From NCBI RefSeq assembly GCF_900107305.1, contig NZ_FNPL01000021.1, positions 1-39,041 of the forward strand: a stretch of DNA of 39,041 nt. The letters are read 5' to 3'. The translations under genes were made by a program, and so were the position numbers. Shown here in pieces: positions 1 to 7,572 of this stretch (position 1 is its first letter; each line of letters begins with the position of its first letter). The notes under the pieces are model-generated. The model was not told the origin of the DNA and searched no databases. It saw only the letters and a list, made by a program, of their open reading frames with translations. This DNA is from Thermoactinomyces sp. DSM 45892. Its GTDB lineage: Bacteria > Bacillota > Bacilli > Thermoactinomycetales > Thermoactinomycetaceae.

Positions 1-152
1 TAACATCCTTGTTCATGTGCCTTTATGTATTCCTTAAATATACAAAGTTGGTGTTTTTAGTTCTATCCGCCTATCTGTTTCATTTTGAAAAACTGCGAAA
101 AAGAGAGATTAAGTGAGATATTCGTTATTTATAGAGGGAGGTTGTTAGAGTC

Positions 153-389
153 ATGAAGGAATCTAAAATTACTATTGGTTTATCTCCAGAAGAAGCAATA
201 GTATTCTACGACTGGATATGCCGCTTCAATGAGGAAGAGTATACTGAGTTTGAAGATCAAGCAGAGCAACGTGTGTTGTGGGACATTGAATCGATACTTG
301 AGTCAAAGCTTGCTGCCCCATTAAATTCAAAATATGATGATCTACTTCAGGTGGCCCGATCAAAAATCCGTGATGAAATAGAAGGGTAA
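153..389 (+). CDS. small acidic hypothetical protein
   Basis: A 78-residue soluble, acidic protein that I do not recognise. The ATG is preceded by a good Shine-Dalgarno (gagggagg, ending about 11 bases upstream). There is no signal peptide or membrane segment, and the sequence looks helical and rich in Glu and Asp (for example EEEYTEFEDQAEQR). A strong intrinsic terminator follows directly. It lies just upstream of a Fic/Doc toxin remnant in a locus full of polymorphic-toxin debris. Small acidic proteins in such places are often immunity proteins, so an orphan immunity role is possible, but this rests only on context. Confidence 0.6.
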   Translation: MKESKITIGLSPEEAIVFYDWICRFNEEEYTEFEDQAEQRVLWDIESILESKLAAPLNSKYDDLLQVARSKIRDEIEG

Positions 390-401
390 GTCATCAAGAT
401 C

Positions 402-437
402 AAAAACGGTTGTTCTAGCATAGGACAACCGTTTTTG
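402..437 (+). terminator. intrinsic terminator
   Basis: Stem AAAAACGGTTGTTCT (402-416), loop AGCAT, and the complementary arm at 422-436 with a single G-U pair. The arm ends in five T. It closes the 153-389 gene. Confidence 0.9.
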
Positions 438-530
438 ACTGGGTGGAGTCAAAAAGGTTTACAACGAGGTTAGGAAGTAAGGAAAACAGTCAAAAAGATT
501 GTAAACAGGGCCAAGAACTAAGTCAAAAAA

Positions 531-1274
531 GTGGTCAAGCCCGCCGTCAAGAAAATCGTCAATACAGTCAAGAAAGTGACCCAGTCTGCCACCAAATCGG
601 TTTCACAGTTTATTAGAGGGGCTAGTGATCGGGTCAACAGTAATATCTTCACTCTGGGACTTGCAGATCTAAGTGACCCTAACGAGGAAAAAGGAGTCGC
701 TTATCACGTAGGAGCCGTGGCAGGTGATATCTTCTCCATGCTAGTTGGCGTATCTGCAACTGTAGGTGGAGGCGGAGAAGTCATTGTAGCCTGTGGAACG
801 ACTGCATGTGCCGCGTCCGCACCGGGTGCTGTAGCGGCCGCTTGGGGCACAGGAGTTGCAGGTGGTGGAGCGAAGAATCTGGGACAAGATATCTCCCCCT
901 TGATTAACCAATTTTTTTCGGGTAGAGGATCACGAAACTTTCAAGGAATTACTGGTGATGAAGTTAGGGGAATTAATAAAGGGTTTGGTGGTTTAAAGGA
1001 GATGAATGGGAATATTGATTCTGCTATTGATAATGCGGAGAGGTATAGTGGTTTTTGGGATAAAACAGCATCTATTACCCGATCTATTGTAGGTAATCAT
1101 AGCTTTGATAATGGAAATAAAAGAACTGCGTTTGAAGTAATCAAAGAATTGCAGAGGCGAAACGGAATATCGACTGGAGCATCTGATTCTATAATGAAAG
1201 ATGTTATATATCAGGTTTCTACAGGTAACCTTACGGAAGTAAGTGATATTGCAAGAGGATTAAGGGGGTTTTAG
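531..1274 (+). CDS. Fic/Doc-type polymorphic toxin C-terminal fragment
   Basis: The C-terminal part carries HSFDNGNKRTA (H190 to A200), which matches the HxFx(D/N)(A/G)NKR active-site motif of the Fic/Doc fold. Its lysine form is typical of Doc, which in phage P1 phosphorylates EF-Tu. Residues about 57-115 are hydrophobic and rich in Gly and Ala, as in the pre-toxin regions of secreted polymorphic toxins. The start used is GTG 531, which has no convincing ribosome-binding site. Upstream, a Lys/Val-rich repeat (VKKIVNRAK-like) continues in frame to a TAA at 519-521, and before that in another frame (448-480). The present ORF is therefore probably the surviving C-terminus of a longer gene broken by a stop and a frameshift. 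Whether it is still translated is unclear. The next gene, 5 bases downstream, is the likely immunity gene. Confidence 0.75.
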   Translation: MVKPAVKKIVNTVKKVTQSATKSVSQFIRGASDRVNSNIFTLGLADLSDPNEEKGVAYHVGAVAGDIFSMLVGVSATVGGGGEVIVACGTTACAASAPGAVAAAWGTGVAGGGAKNLGQDISPLINQFFSGRGSRNFQGITGDEVRGINKGFGGLKEMNGNIDSAIDNAERYSGFWDKTASITRSIVGNHSFDNGNKRTAFEVIKELQRRNGISTGASDSIMKDVIYQVSTGNLTEVSDIARGLRGF

Positions 1275-1279
1275 TTTAA

Positions 1280-1885
1280 ATGTACAAAGAAATTATTCAA
1301 GGTTTATATTGTGATCACATGTCGATTAAGGATGTTACTATATCCTTTGATCTTGAGATATTCATTCCCTTTATAAGTAGAATGAAGGAAGATAGAAGTG
1401 TGATTATCATCAAAATGGATGGAGAGCGAGAAAAGGATGTATATACGATAGTATGTACAGGAGAGCTTTTAGGAGAACGTAACTTTCTTAGAATGGATAC
1501 ATCCGACTTAAATGAAGGGATGGCCTATGTTTGTTGTAAGTATGCAGAGATTGTATGGGGATGGGATATTAACAGTTTTGATGGGATGTACAAGAAGATC
1601 ATTGAGAGTCTATGTACGGATTACATGATAGCTAGTGATATTGCTTTGTCTGATGATCTTGATGTGTTTTTCTCTTTTATAAGTAAAATGAGGGAAGACC
1701 AAAGCATATTTATTGTCAAAATTGATGGAGAGAGAGACGATGATATATATATGGTTCATTGCTCAGGTACGGCTTTAGGTATGCATAATCCTCTTAGTAT
1801 TGATACCTCTGACTTAGGTGAAGGAATTGCTTATGTTTGTTGTAAGTATGCAGAGATTGTATGGGGATGGAATGCTAAAGCATAA
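1280..1885 (+). CDS. putative immunity protein, two tandem copies of one domain
   Basis: A 201-residue protein, family not recognised, made of two homologous halves: residues 1-99 and 103-201. Both begin MYK(E/K)II and both end with the identical stretch YVCCKYAEIVWGW. In DNA the repeat period is 306 bases, and the 39 bases coding for that stretch are identical in both copies (around 1527-1565 and 1833-1871). The gene starts 5 bases after the Fic/Doc toxin fragment stops, which is the usual toxin-immunity layout. I infer that it neutralises that toxin. The fusion looks like two tandem immunity genes that became one after loss of the stop between them, joined by a short linker (INSFDG). No secretion signal is present, so it should be cytoplasmic. 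Confidence 0.65.
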   Translation: MYKEIIQGLYCDHMSIKDVTISFDLEIFIPFISRMKEDRSVIIIKMDGEREKDVYTIVCTGELLGERNFLRMDTSDLNEGMAYVCCKYAEIVWGWDINSFDGMYKKIIESLCTDYMIASDIALSDDLDVFFSFISKMREDQSIFIVKIDGERDDDIYMVHCSGTALGMHNPLSIDTSDLGEGIAYVCCKYAEIVWGWNAKA

Positions 1886-1932
1886 AATGTATTTGAGTAG
1901 GAACTGGTCTGTGATGAACAACTAGTGTAATA

Positions 1933-1966
1933 ACGACTTCTTCGTTTAGGAGAAGTCGTCTTTTTT
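1933..1966 (+). terminator. intrinsic terminator
   Basis: Stem ACGACTTCT (1933-1941) pairs with AGAAGTCGT (1951-1959), followed by C and six T. It ends the toxin-immunity unit. Confidence 0.85.
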
Positions 1967-1972
1967 CAATAT

Positions 1973-2050
1973 CATTCAGATCGAGGAAGTCAGTATGCTT
2001 CACGTGAATACCAAAATCGGCTAGCAACATTAAAAGTAATTATGAGTTAG
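1973..2050 (+). pseudogene. IS3-family transposase (OrfB) remnant
   Basis: Translation from 1973 gives HSDRGSQYASREYQ..., the highly conserved block around the second catalytic Asp of the DDE integrase core in IS3-family OrfB proteins. Only about 25 codons remain before a TAG at 2048-2050. No upstream transposase sequence or terminal inverted repeats were seen, so this is a scar and not a working element. It marks past insertion or recombination in the toxin locus. Confidence 0.8.
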
Positions 2051-2077
2051 TAGACTTTTCAAGGGATGTGACGTTAA

Positions 2078-2503
2078 TTGACTTACGAAGAGGTTTACCG
2101 TGATTTATTTACTGTGGGTGAAAATTATGTTTTGGCACATTGTATTAGTGCAGATGCGAAGATGGGTGCAGGAATTGCGGTTGAATTCAAGGAGAGATTT
2201 GATCTTACTCAACTTCAACAAATGGCGAAGATAAATTCTTTGAAAGTAGGATGCTGTGTGTTAATCGGTAGAACTTTCAACCTTGTGACAAAGGAGGTTT
2301 ACTGGAGAAAGCCGACATATGAAACATTTACAATGGCGCTTGAAGATATGAAAAATCTCTCAATTGAACATGGCATTAAAAAAATTGCTATGCCACAGAT
2401 AGGAGCTGGTCTTGATCGATTAAAGTGGTCAAGAAATAAGGAGATTATTCAAGAGGTATTTAACGACACCGATGTCGAGATTTTGGTGTGTAATTTAAAA
2501 TAG
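2078..2503 (+). CDS. TARG1/OARD1-like macrodomain, predicted ADP-ribosyl-glutamate hydrolase
   Basis: A 141-residue single-domain macrodomain protein. It shows the TARG1-type motifs AHCISADAKMGAGIA (residues 20-34), NLVTK (68-72), KPTYET (78-83) and MPQIGAGLDRL (105-115). Human TARG1 uses a Lys (K84) and an Asp (D125) 41 residues apart to remove ADP-ribose from glutamate. Here K72 and D113 sit in the same motifs with the same spacing, so the enzyme looks catalytically complete. The start is TTG 2078, directly after an in-frame stop at 2075, with a weak AAGGG site 12 bases upstream. The only other in-frame Met lies inside the conserved core. It sits alone between toxin and Rhs remnants. Reversal of an ADP-ribosylating toxin, as the DarG macrodomain does for DarT, is a reasonable inference but unproven. 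Confidence 0.85.
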   Translation: MTYEEVYRDLFTVGENYVLAHCISADAKMGAGIAVEFKERFDLTQLQQMAKINSLKVGCCVLIGRTFNLVTKEVYWRKPTYETFTMALEDMKNLSIEHGIKKIAMPQIGAGLDRLKWSRNKEIIQEVFNDTDVEILVCNLK

Positions 2504-2557
2504 TGTACAAAATGGGATCTTCGAATTGAATTGTGAAGAGGAAGTATATCACATCCC

Positions 2558-2650
2558 TGAGTTGCAAGGACTACAATCGATACAACACTAGATGCAGAGG
2601 GTATTGAAATTATTGATAGAATTGCAGTGTTTACAGAAGAGATTGTGTAG
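2558..2650 (+). pseudogene. short open remnant, possible decayed immunity gene
   Basis: Between an in-frame TGA at 2558 and a TAG at 2648 the sequence reads as a plausible acidic protein end (DTTLDAEGIEIIDRIAVF). A related-looking piece (EVYHIPEL) lies just upstream in another frame. There is no start codon or ribosome-binding site, but a good terminator follows. It is probably the frameshifted 3' end of a lost small gene. The family is not recognised. Confidence 0.3.
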
Positions 2651-2662
2651 CATTTGCAAGAT

Positions 2663-2702
2663 AAAAATCGCTTTCTGACTTCGGTCTGGGAGCGATTTTT
2701 CT
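2663..2702 (+). terminator. intrinsic terminator with UUCG tetraloop
   Basis: AAAAATCGCT (2663-2672) pairs with AGCGATTTTT (2691-2700). An inner GAC-TTCG-GTC helix caps the structure. Confidence 0.9.
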
Positions 2703-2793
2703 GTTAATGACGATTAAGAGTGCCATTACGTCCATCACAAATCTCAAACCCACACCAGCGATCCCTATAACGATGTAGGCTTATCTCGCCCTT

Positions 2794-3033
2794 ATGATGG
2801 ATACAGGAAACTACAACCTATACGGTTACACGGGTGGAAATCCGATTCCCAATAGCGATCCAGATGGTCACGCATGGTGGAATAATTGGAATGACTTCAA
2901 ACTTTTCATTTGGAGAGGATTCGAATTAGATTTGAACCCGCTACGGGTGATGATATGCGTATTTTGGATATTGATTGTAAATTCAAATATGGAACAATCA
3001 GTTGCCCAATTACTTCATTGTCTTCATTCTTGA
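2794..3033 (+). pseudogene. Rhs/YD-repeat core fragment
   Basis: The frame beginning at 2794 encodes GNYNLYGYTGGNPIPNSDPD followed by G. This is the hallmark end of an Rhs core (NxYxYxxNNPxxxxDPxG) just before the variable toxin tip. In the same frame a stop at 2776-2778 cuts off everything upstream, so no YD repeats or start remain. After HAWWNNWNDF the frame continues without recognisable toxin similarity and stops at 3031. This is a relic of a large secreted polymorphic toxin gene. Confidence 0.75.
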
Positions 3034-3161
3034 TACGAATGGCTTCATACGAAGGAAGTTTTTTCTTTGGCATAAATAAAGTTGCTCAAAATGCTTACCT
3101 TGTCCCGAGCCAGCTTACTAGAGATTTTCACCAAGCCCTTTTATTTCGTTTTTCATTTGTG

Positions 3162-3167
3162 TATAAT
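3162..3167 (+). promoter_or_regulatory. candidate -10 of the alaS promoter
   Basis: TATAAT at 3162-3167 in an AT-rich stretch lies just upstream of the T-box leader. The -35 region (TTTTAT around 3139-3144) is a poor match. The distance places a start near 3174, giving a leader of about 290 bases. Confidence 0.5.
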
Positions 3168-3199
3168 ACTGATAAATTGTCTAACCAAATCACTAACAT

Positions 3200-3434
3200 G
3201 TTGATAGAACCAAGCTTGTGTCTAAACCGTCAGAGAAGAGAGCCAGTTGCTGAGAGGCTTTCTCGGATTGAGGTCACGAGGTAGCCAGTTCTTGAATGCA
3301 GCTAATCCCTGCCGGCCATGTGCCGTTATCTACATAAGAGGGGCCACTTTATGATTTCATACGAAGGTGGCAACTAGGGTGGTACCGCGGGAGTAGTCTT
3401 CTCGTCCCTAAGATGGGATGGAAAGGCTTTTTTT
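3200..3434 (+). promoter_or_regulatory. alanine T-box leader of alaS
   Basis: The canonical T-box AGGGTGGTACCGCG lies at 3376-3389. It is followed by a terminator: AGTCTTCTCGTCCC (3395-3408) pairs over 13 of 14 positions with the segment at 3415-3428, before a run of T. Upstream is a Stem I-like region with conserved elements (gagagcc...ccagttgctgagagg). Two adjacent Ala codons, GCA 3298-3300 and GCT 3301-3303, follow the GAA-type segment and either could be the specifier. By family knowledge, uncharged tRNA-Ala binding stabilises the antiterminator and lets transcription reach alaS. Confidence 0.93.
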
Positions 3435-3462
3435 GTGTTCATAAAATAAGGAGGTCATACAT

Positions 3463-6087
3463 GTGAAAGCAACCGAGATCCGCCGTAAGTTTCTTGATTT
3501 TTTCGTGGAGAAGGGTCACCAAATCGAGCCAAGTGCATCACTTGTACCGGTAGATGATCCAAGTCTACTATGGATTAATTCAGGAGTAGCGACGTTAAAG
3601 AAGTACTTCGATGGTCGCCTTACACCTGAAAATCCTCGTATCACGAATTCTCAAAAATCGATTCGTACCAATGATATTGAAAATGTAGGGTACACTCCGC
3701 GCCATCATACTTTCTTTGAAATGCTAGGGAATTTTTCGATTGGTGATTATTTTAAAGAAGAGGCGATTAAGTGGGCATGGGAGTTTTTGACGAGTCCGGA
3801 GTGGATGGGTTTCGATCCAGAAAAACTCTCAGTCACGATTCATCCAGACGATGAAGAGGCGCTTCAAATCTGGCACAATGAGGTTGGTATTCCGTTAGAG
3901 CGTATCGTGCAGTTGAAGGAAAATTTTTGGGATATCGGGGAAGGCCCATCGGGTCCGAATACGGAAATTTTCTATGATCGTGGAGCACATCTTGCCGATC
4001 CAAATGATCCAGAAAACTATCCGGGCGGAGAAAATGATCGTTATCTAGAAGTATGGAACCTCGTATTTTCGCAGTTCAACCATAATCCAGATGGAACCTA
4101 TACTCCGCTACCAAAGAAGAATATTGATACGGGGATGGGTTTGGAGCGGATGGCATCGATTGTGCAAGGTGTCCCGACCAACTATGATACCGATTTGTTT
4201 ATGCCGATCATTGAAGAAACCTGCGCGAAGGTAGGGGTGCAGTATGGTCAAGATCCACAAACGGATATTGCATTAAAGGTAATCGCCGATCATATTCGTA
4301 CGATTGTATTTGCTGTATCGGATGGTGTTCTTCCTTCTAACGAGGGTCGAGGTTACATTCTGCGTCGATTATTGCGCCGTGCAGTTCGTTACGGACGCAA
4401 GTTGGGGATGGAACGTCCTTTCCTATACGAGCTAACGGAAACGGTTGCCTCGATTATGTCCGATTTTTATCCAGAGCCAGTATCGAAGCGAGAGTTCATT
4501 GAAAAAGTGATTCGGAATGAAGAAGAACGTTTCCTAGAAACATTATCGGATGGACTTGCGATTTTAGGAGAGCTGGTTGAACAGGCAAAATCAGAAAATC
4601 GCGATCAGATCAATGGGCCTGAAGCATTTAAGTTGTATGATACCTATGGTTTTCCAGTAGATTTAACAGAAGACTTTGCTCGTGAACATGGACTCGGAGT
4701 AGATCGTGATGGGTTTGAACATGAGATGGAAACACAAAGGGAACGGGCTCGTGCCGCACGCCAAGACGTAGATAGTATGCAGGTTCAAGGCGGAGTTCTC
4801 GCAGATTTAGAAGTAGAAACGACCTTTGTGGGATATACTTCTTTTGAAGCCCAAACACAAATTCAAGCGATCATTTTCGAAGATGAATTAGTCGATTTGT
4901 TAGGTGCAGGTAGTCAGGCACTGGTCATTCTAAAAGAAACCCCTTTCTATGCAGAGAGTGGCGGACAAGCAGCGGATCAGGGAGTGATCTTTACAAACGA
5001 TGCCAAATTGCGCGTAGAAGGTGTACAAAAAGGGCCCCGTGGTGAGCATGTCCACCAGGTTGTAGTGGAAAAAGGGATCATTCATACTGGGGAGGAAGTA
5101 ACCGCCCAGATCTCCCAAGATTTACGGAATGAAACTGTGAAAAACCACACGGCTACTCACTTACTCCATAAAGCCCTAAAGCAAGTTCTAGGTGAGCATG
5201 TAAACCAAGCTGGATCCCTTGTTACTCCAGATCGCTTGCGTTTTGACTTCAGTCATATCGGATCGATGACCGCAGACGAGATCCATGAAGTAGAGCGTCT
5301 TGTAAATGAGCAGGTATGGAACAATCTTTCCGTCGATATCTCTATTAAAGGCATCAATGAAGCCAAAGAGATGGGGGCAATGGCATTATTCGGTGAAAAG
5401 TATGGTTCAGAAGTGAGAGTGGTTCAAGTAGGGGATTACAGCCTAGAGTTGTGTGGAGGGACGCATGTAAAGCAGACGGGTGAGATCGGCCTCTTTAAGA
5501 TATTGAGTGAGAGCGGTATTGGTTCGGGCACACGCCGGATTGAAGCGGCTACAGGGCGTAGGGCTTATCAGTATCTGGAGCAACAAGCGGGCTTGCTTCG
5601 CCAAGTAGCAGAAATGGTTAAAGCGAAGCCAGAACAAGTGTTAGATCGTGTAGAACAATTACAGGACAGCATTCGTGATATGACTCGGGAAAACGAATCT
5701 CTACGTGCGAAACTAAGCCAAGCAGCCGCAGCCGATTTACAAAATCAGCTTATGGAAGTGGGGAGCGTTCCTGTTTTATCAGCTCAGGTGGAAGCGAAGG
5801 ATATGGATAGCCTTCGGAAGATGATAGATGATCTGCGTCAAAAGATAGCAGAAGGTATTATCGTTCTAGGTTCGGTAAGTGGGGATAAGGTGAATTTTGT
5901 CGCTTCTGTTTCGCCAAAATATGTTCAAGAAGGCTTCCATGCGGGTAAACTAGTGAAGGAAGTGGCTTCCATTTGTGGTGGTGGCGGTGGCGGTCGCCCT
6001 GATTTAGCACAAGCAGGCGGAAAAAATCCTGCAAATGTGCAAAAAGCCATATCATTTGTTTACGAATGGATAGCAAATCAGCACTAA
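3463..6087 (+). CDS. alaS: alanyl-tRNA synthetase
   Basis: An 874-residue class II enzyme of normal length that charges tRNA-Ala and edits mischarged Ser and Gly. It has an N-terminal catalytic core (about 1-240, beginning [16 protein letters not shown]), a tRNA-recognition region to about 460, and an editing domain with zinc ligands in HTATH (H562, H566) and CGGTH (C664, H668). The C-terminal C-Ala/DHHA1 domain has the glycine-rich [15 protein letters not shown]. The start is GTG 3463, chosen because AAGGAGG lies 8 bases upstream at 3448-3454. It is controlled by the T-box leader in front of it and starts the conserved operon with ireB, ruvX and the DUF1292 gene. Confidence 0.98.
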   Translation: MKATEIRRKFLDFFVEKGHQIEPSASLVPVDDPSLLWINSGVATLKKYFDGRLTPENPRITNSQKSIRTNDIENVGYTPRHHTFFEMLGNFSIGDYFKEEAIKWAWEFLTSPEWMGFDPEKLSVTIHPDDEEALQIWHNEVGIPLERIVQLKENFWDIGEGPSGPNTEIFYDRGAHLADPNDPENYPGGENDRYLEVWNLVFSQFNHNPDGTYTPLPKKNIDTGMGLERMASIVQGVPTNYDTDLFMPIIEETCAKVGVQYGQDPQTDIALKVIADHIRTIVFAVSDGVLPSNEGRGYILRRLLRRAVRYGRKLGMERPFLYELTETVASIMSDFYPEPVSKREFIEKVIRNEEERFLETLSDGLAILGELVEQAKSENRDQINGPEAFKLYDTYGFPVDLTEDFAREHGLGVDRDGFEHEMETQRERARAARQDVDSMQVQGGVLADLEVETTFVGYTSFEAQTQIQAIIFEDELVDLLGAGSQALVILKETPFYAESGGQAADQGVIFTNDAKLRVEGVQKGPRGEHVHQVVVEKGIIHTGEEVTAQISQDLRNETVKNHTATHLLHKALKQVLGEHVNQAGSLVTPDRLRFDFSHIGSMTADEIHEVERLVNEQVWNNLSVDISIKGINEAKEMGAMALFGEKYGSEVRVVQVGDYSLELCGGTHVKQTGEIGLFKILSESGIGSGTRRIEAATGRRAYQYLEQQAGLLRQVAEMVKAKPEQVLDRVEQLQDSIRDMTRENESLRAKLSQAAAADLQNQLMEVGSVPVLSAQVEAKDMDSLRKMIDDLRQKIAEGIIVLGSVSGDKVNFVASVSPKYVQEGFHAGKLVKEVASICGGGGGGRPDLAQAGGKNPANVQKAISFVYEWIANQH

Positions 6088-6158
6088 AAAGAGGACATTT
6101 TTTGTTTGAGAAGAAAGGTATAAAAGTTGGTCATCTGGGAGAGGAGAGGAACGAATCT

Positions 6159-6410
6159 ATGGATGAAACCCAAAAGTTTCAGTTTCGTGGAGATGATGCC
6201 GAAGTTTCCGCACGCGATGTACTGTTATTCGTTTATGATGCCTTAAAAGATAAAGGCTATAATCCGACTCATCAGATCGTGGGTTATCTTATCTCAGGAG
6301 ACCCCGCCTATATCCCACGCTATAATAATGCACGTACCATCATTCGAAAAGTAGAACGAGATGAGCTGATAGAAGAATTGGTTATCGCTTATCTCGAGCC
6401 GAACAGCTAG
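6159..6410 (+). CDS. ireB: IreB family regulatory phosphoprotein (UPF0297)
   Basis: An 83-residue cytoplasmic protein of the UPF0297 family (B. subtilis YrzL; IreB of Enterococcus faecalis, a substrate of the Ser/Thr kinase IreK). It contains the family core [17 protein letters not shown] and [20 protein letters not shown]. The frame is open 31 codons further upstream, into the end of alaS, but ATG 6159 has a good ribosome-binding site (gaggagagga) and gives the normal family length. It lies 71 bases after alaS and 15 bases before ruvX in the standard order. Confidence 0.93.
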   Translation: MDETQKFQFRGDDAEVSARDVLLFVYDALKDKGYNPTHQIVGYLISGDPAYIPRYNNARTIIRKVERDELIEELVIAYLEPNS

Positions 6411-6425
6411 AAAGGACGCCACGGC

Positions 6426-6866
6426 ATGAATTTGTTTGGGAGTAAAGGTCAGCCCCGCGTTCTCTGTCTGGATTTAGGAGAGCGCCGGATTGGTGTGGCT
6501 GTAAGTGATTTACTTGGTTGGACTGCCCAAGGAGTAGAAGTAATTGATCGTAAAAACTCGACCCCTTGGCTTGAGCGGTTAGATCAGCTGATCGAGGAAT
6601 ATGAAGTAACCGAAATTGTCGTGGGATTACCGCGGAATATGAATGGTTCTATTGGTCCACGAGGAGAAGCAGTTCAAGTCATGGCAGAGGAAGTTGCAAA
6701 TCATACTGCGTTACCTGTAAGATTGTGGGATGAACGTCTTTCTACTTCAGCAGTAGAAAAAACGCTTATATTCGCAGATGTAAGCAGGAAAAAGCGAAAG
6801 AAAGTCGTAGATCAACTAGCGGCATCATGGATCCTTCAAGGATATTTAGATGCACACAGGAGGTAA
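6426..6866 (+). CDS. ruvX: YqgF/RuvX family putative Holliday junction resolvase
   Basis: A 146-residue RNase H-fold protein. It has the N-terminal LCLDLGERRIGVAVSD with acidic residue D16, a central IVVGLPRNMNGS, and the C-terminal WDERLSTSAVE. These carry the conserved acidic residues of the YqgF fold. Family members act in 16S rRNA 5' end maturation or as predicted resolvases. It lies between ireB and the DUF1292 gene as in B. subtilis (yrrK). The downstream gene starts 5 bases after its stop, with the Shine-Dalgarno inside the ruvX end. Confidence 0.93.
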   Translation: MNLFGSKGQPRVLCLDLGERRIGVAVSDLLGWTAQGVEVIDRKNSTPWLERLDQLIEEYEVTEIVVGLPRNMNGSIGPRGEAVQVMAEEVANHTALPVRLWDERLSTSAVEKTLIFADVSRKKRKKVVDQLAASWILQGYLDAHRR

Positions 6867-6871
6867 CATAC

Positions 6872-7183
6872 ATGTCAGATCAAGAACAACCGATTGTATT
6901 AGGAGATAATGAGGATTTTATTCCCATCATTACAGAAGATGGCGAAGAGTTACTATGTGAGAAGATCTTAGAGCATGAAAATCCAGAAACAGGCCGTAAA
7001 TATGTATTTCTCGTTCCTGTGAGTGAATCAGACGATGATGAAGTACAAGATGTGTTTCCGTTTCGTTATTTAGAATCAGAAGACGGTTTTGAACTACAAG
7101 CCCTAGAGACAGATGAAGAGTGGGACGAAGTAGAAGAAGTTTTTAATGCACTAATGGAATCTCTTCCAGAGGACGAGGACTAA
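6872..7183 (+). CDS. DUF1292 domain protein (YrzB-like)
   Basis: A 103-residue very acidic protein. It has the DUF1292 pattern: ITEDGEELLCEKILEHENPETG, then KYVFLVPVS and FRYLESEDGFELQ. The ATG at 6872 is preceded by AGGAGG (6859-6864), which supports this start over an earlier in-frame one. It is co-transcribed with alaS, ireB and ruvX. The function of the family is unknown. Confidence 0.9.
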   Translation: MSDQEQPIVLGDNEDFIPIITEDGEELLCEKILEHENPETGRKYVFLVPVSESDDDEVQDVFPFRYLESEDGFELQALETDEEWDEVEEVFNALMESLPEDED

Positions 7184-7189
7184 TCCTTT

Positions 7190-7447
7190 ATGTTTCAATC
7201 GTTTCACGGGGAAGAATATGGATATCCTTTTCACCGTTCAGAGATGGAGGTCGAGCACTATCGGCGTCTTCATCAATTTGAACATGAAGATCAAACCTAT
7301 TACATCTTACATCGGCAACATGATCCCACAGACGATGTGTATCTCTTTCGATTAGATCAAGATCAATTGATGGAGATTCATGATGTGAAGGAATGGGAGC
7401 ATGTTGCAAATTATATAGATGATCAATATTTCCAGAAACTACTCTAA
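7190..7447 (+). CDS. small DUF1292-like hypothetical protein
   Basis: An 85-residue protein rich in His, Asp and Glu. Its layout (EHEDQTYYILHRQHDPTDDV followed by YLFRL) resembles DUF1292, so it may be a diverged duplicate of the preceding gene. It starts 6 bases after that gene, has no clear Shine-Dalgarno of its own and probably relies on translational coupling. A terminator follows directly, making it the last gene of the alaS operon. Confidence 0.6.
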   Translation: MFQSFHGEEYGYPFHRSEMEVEHYRRLHQFEHEDQTYYILHRQHDPTDDVYLFRLDQDQLMEIHDVKEWEHVANYIDDQYFQKLL

Positions 7448-7454
7448 GAAATGC

Positions 7455-7496
7455 AAAAAGCCCACTCTTGAAAACAAGCTCAGGAGTGGGCTTTTT
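7455..7496 (+). terminator. intrinsic terminator of the alaS operon
   Basis: AAAAAGCCCACTCTTGA (7455-7471) pairs with the arm at 7480-7496 with one mismatch. It ends in five T. Confidence 0.92.
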
Positions 7497-7572
7497 GAAA
7501 TCCTCGTTTTTTATGGTGATAATGTGTTAATATAGAAAAATACCGAATAGGCCCTATCGAGAGGAGAATTTG

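Noticed and set aside
2910-3284. 124-codon open frame after the Rhs fragment
   Set aside because: It starts at a TTG without ribosome-binding site, covers the alaS promoter and runs into the T-box leader. No family pattern was seen, so chance is more likely.
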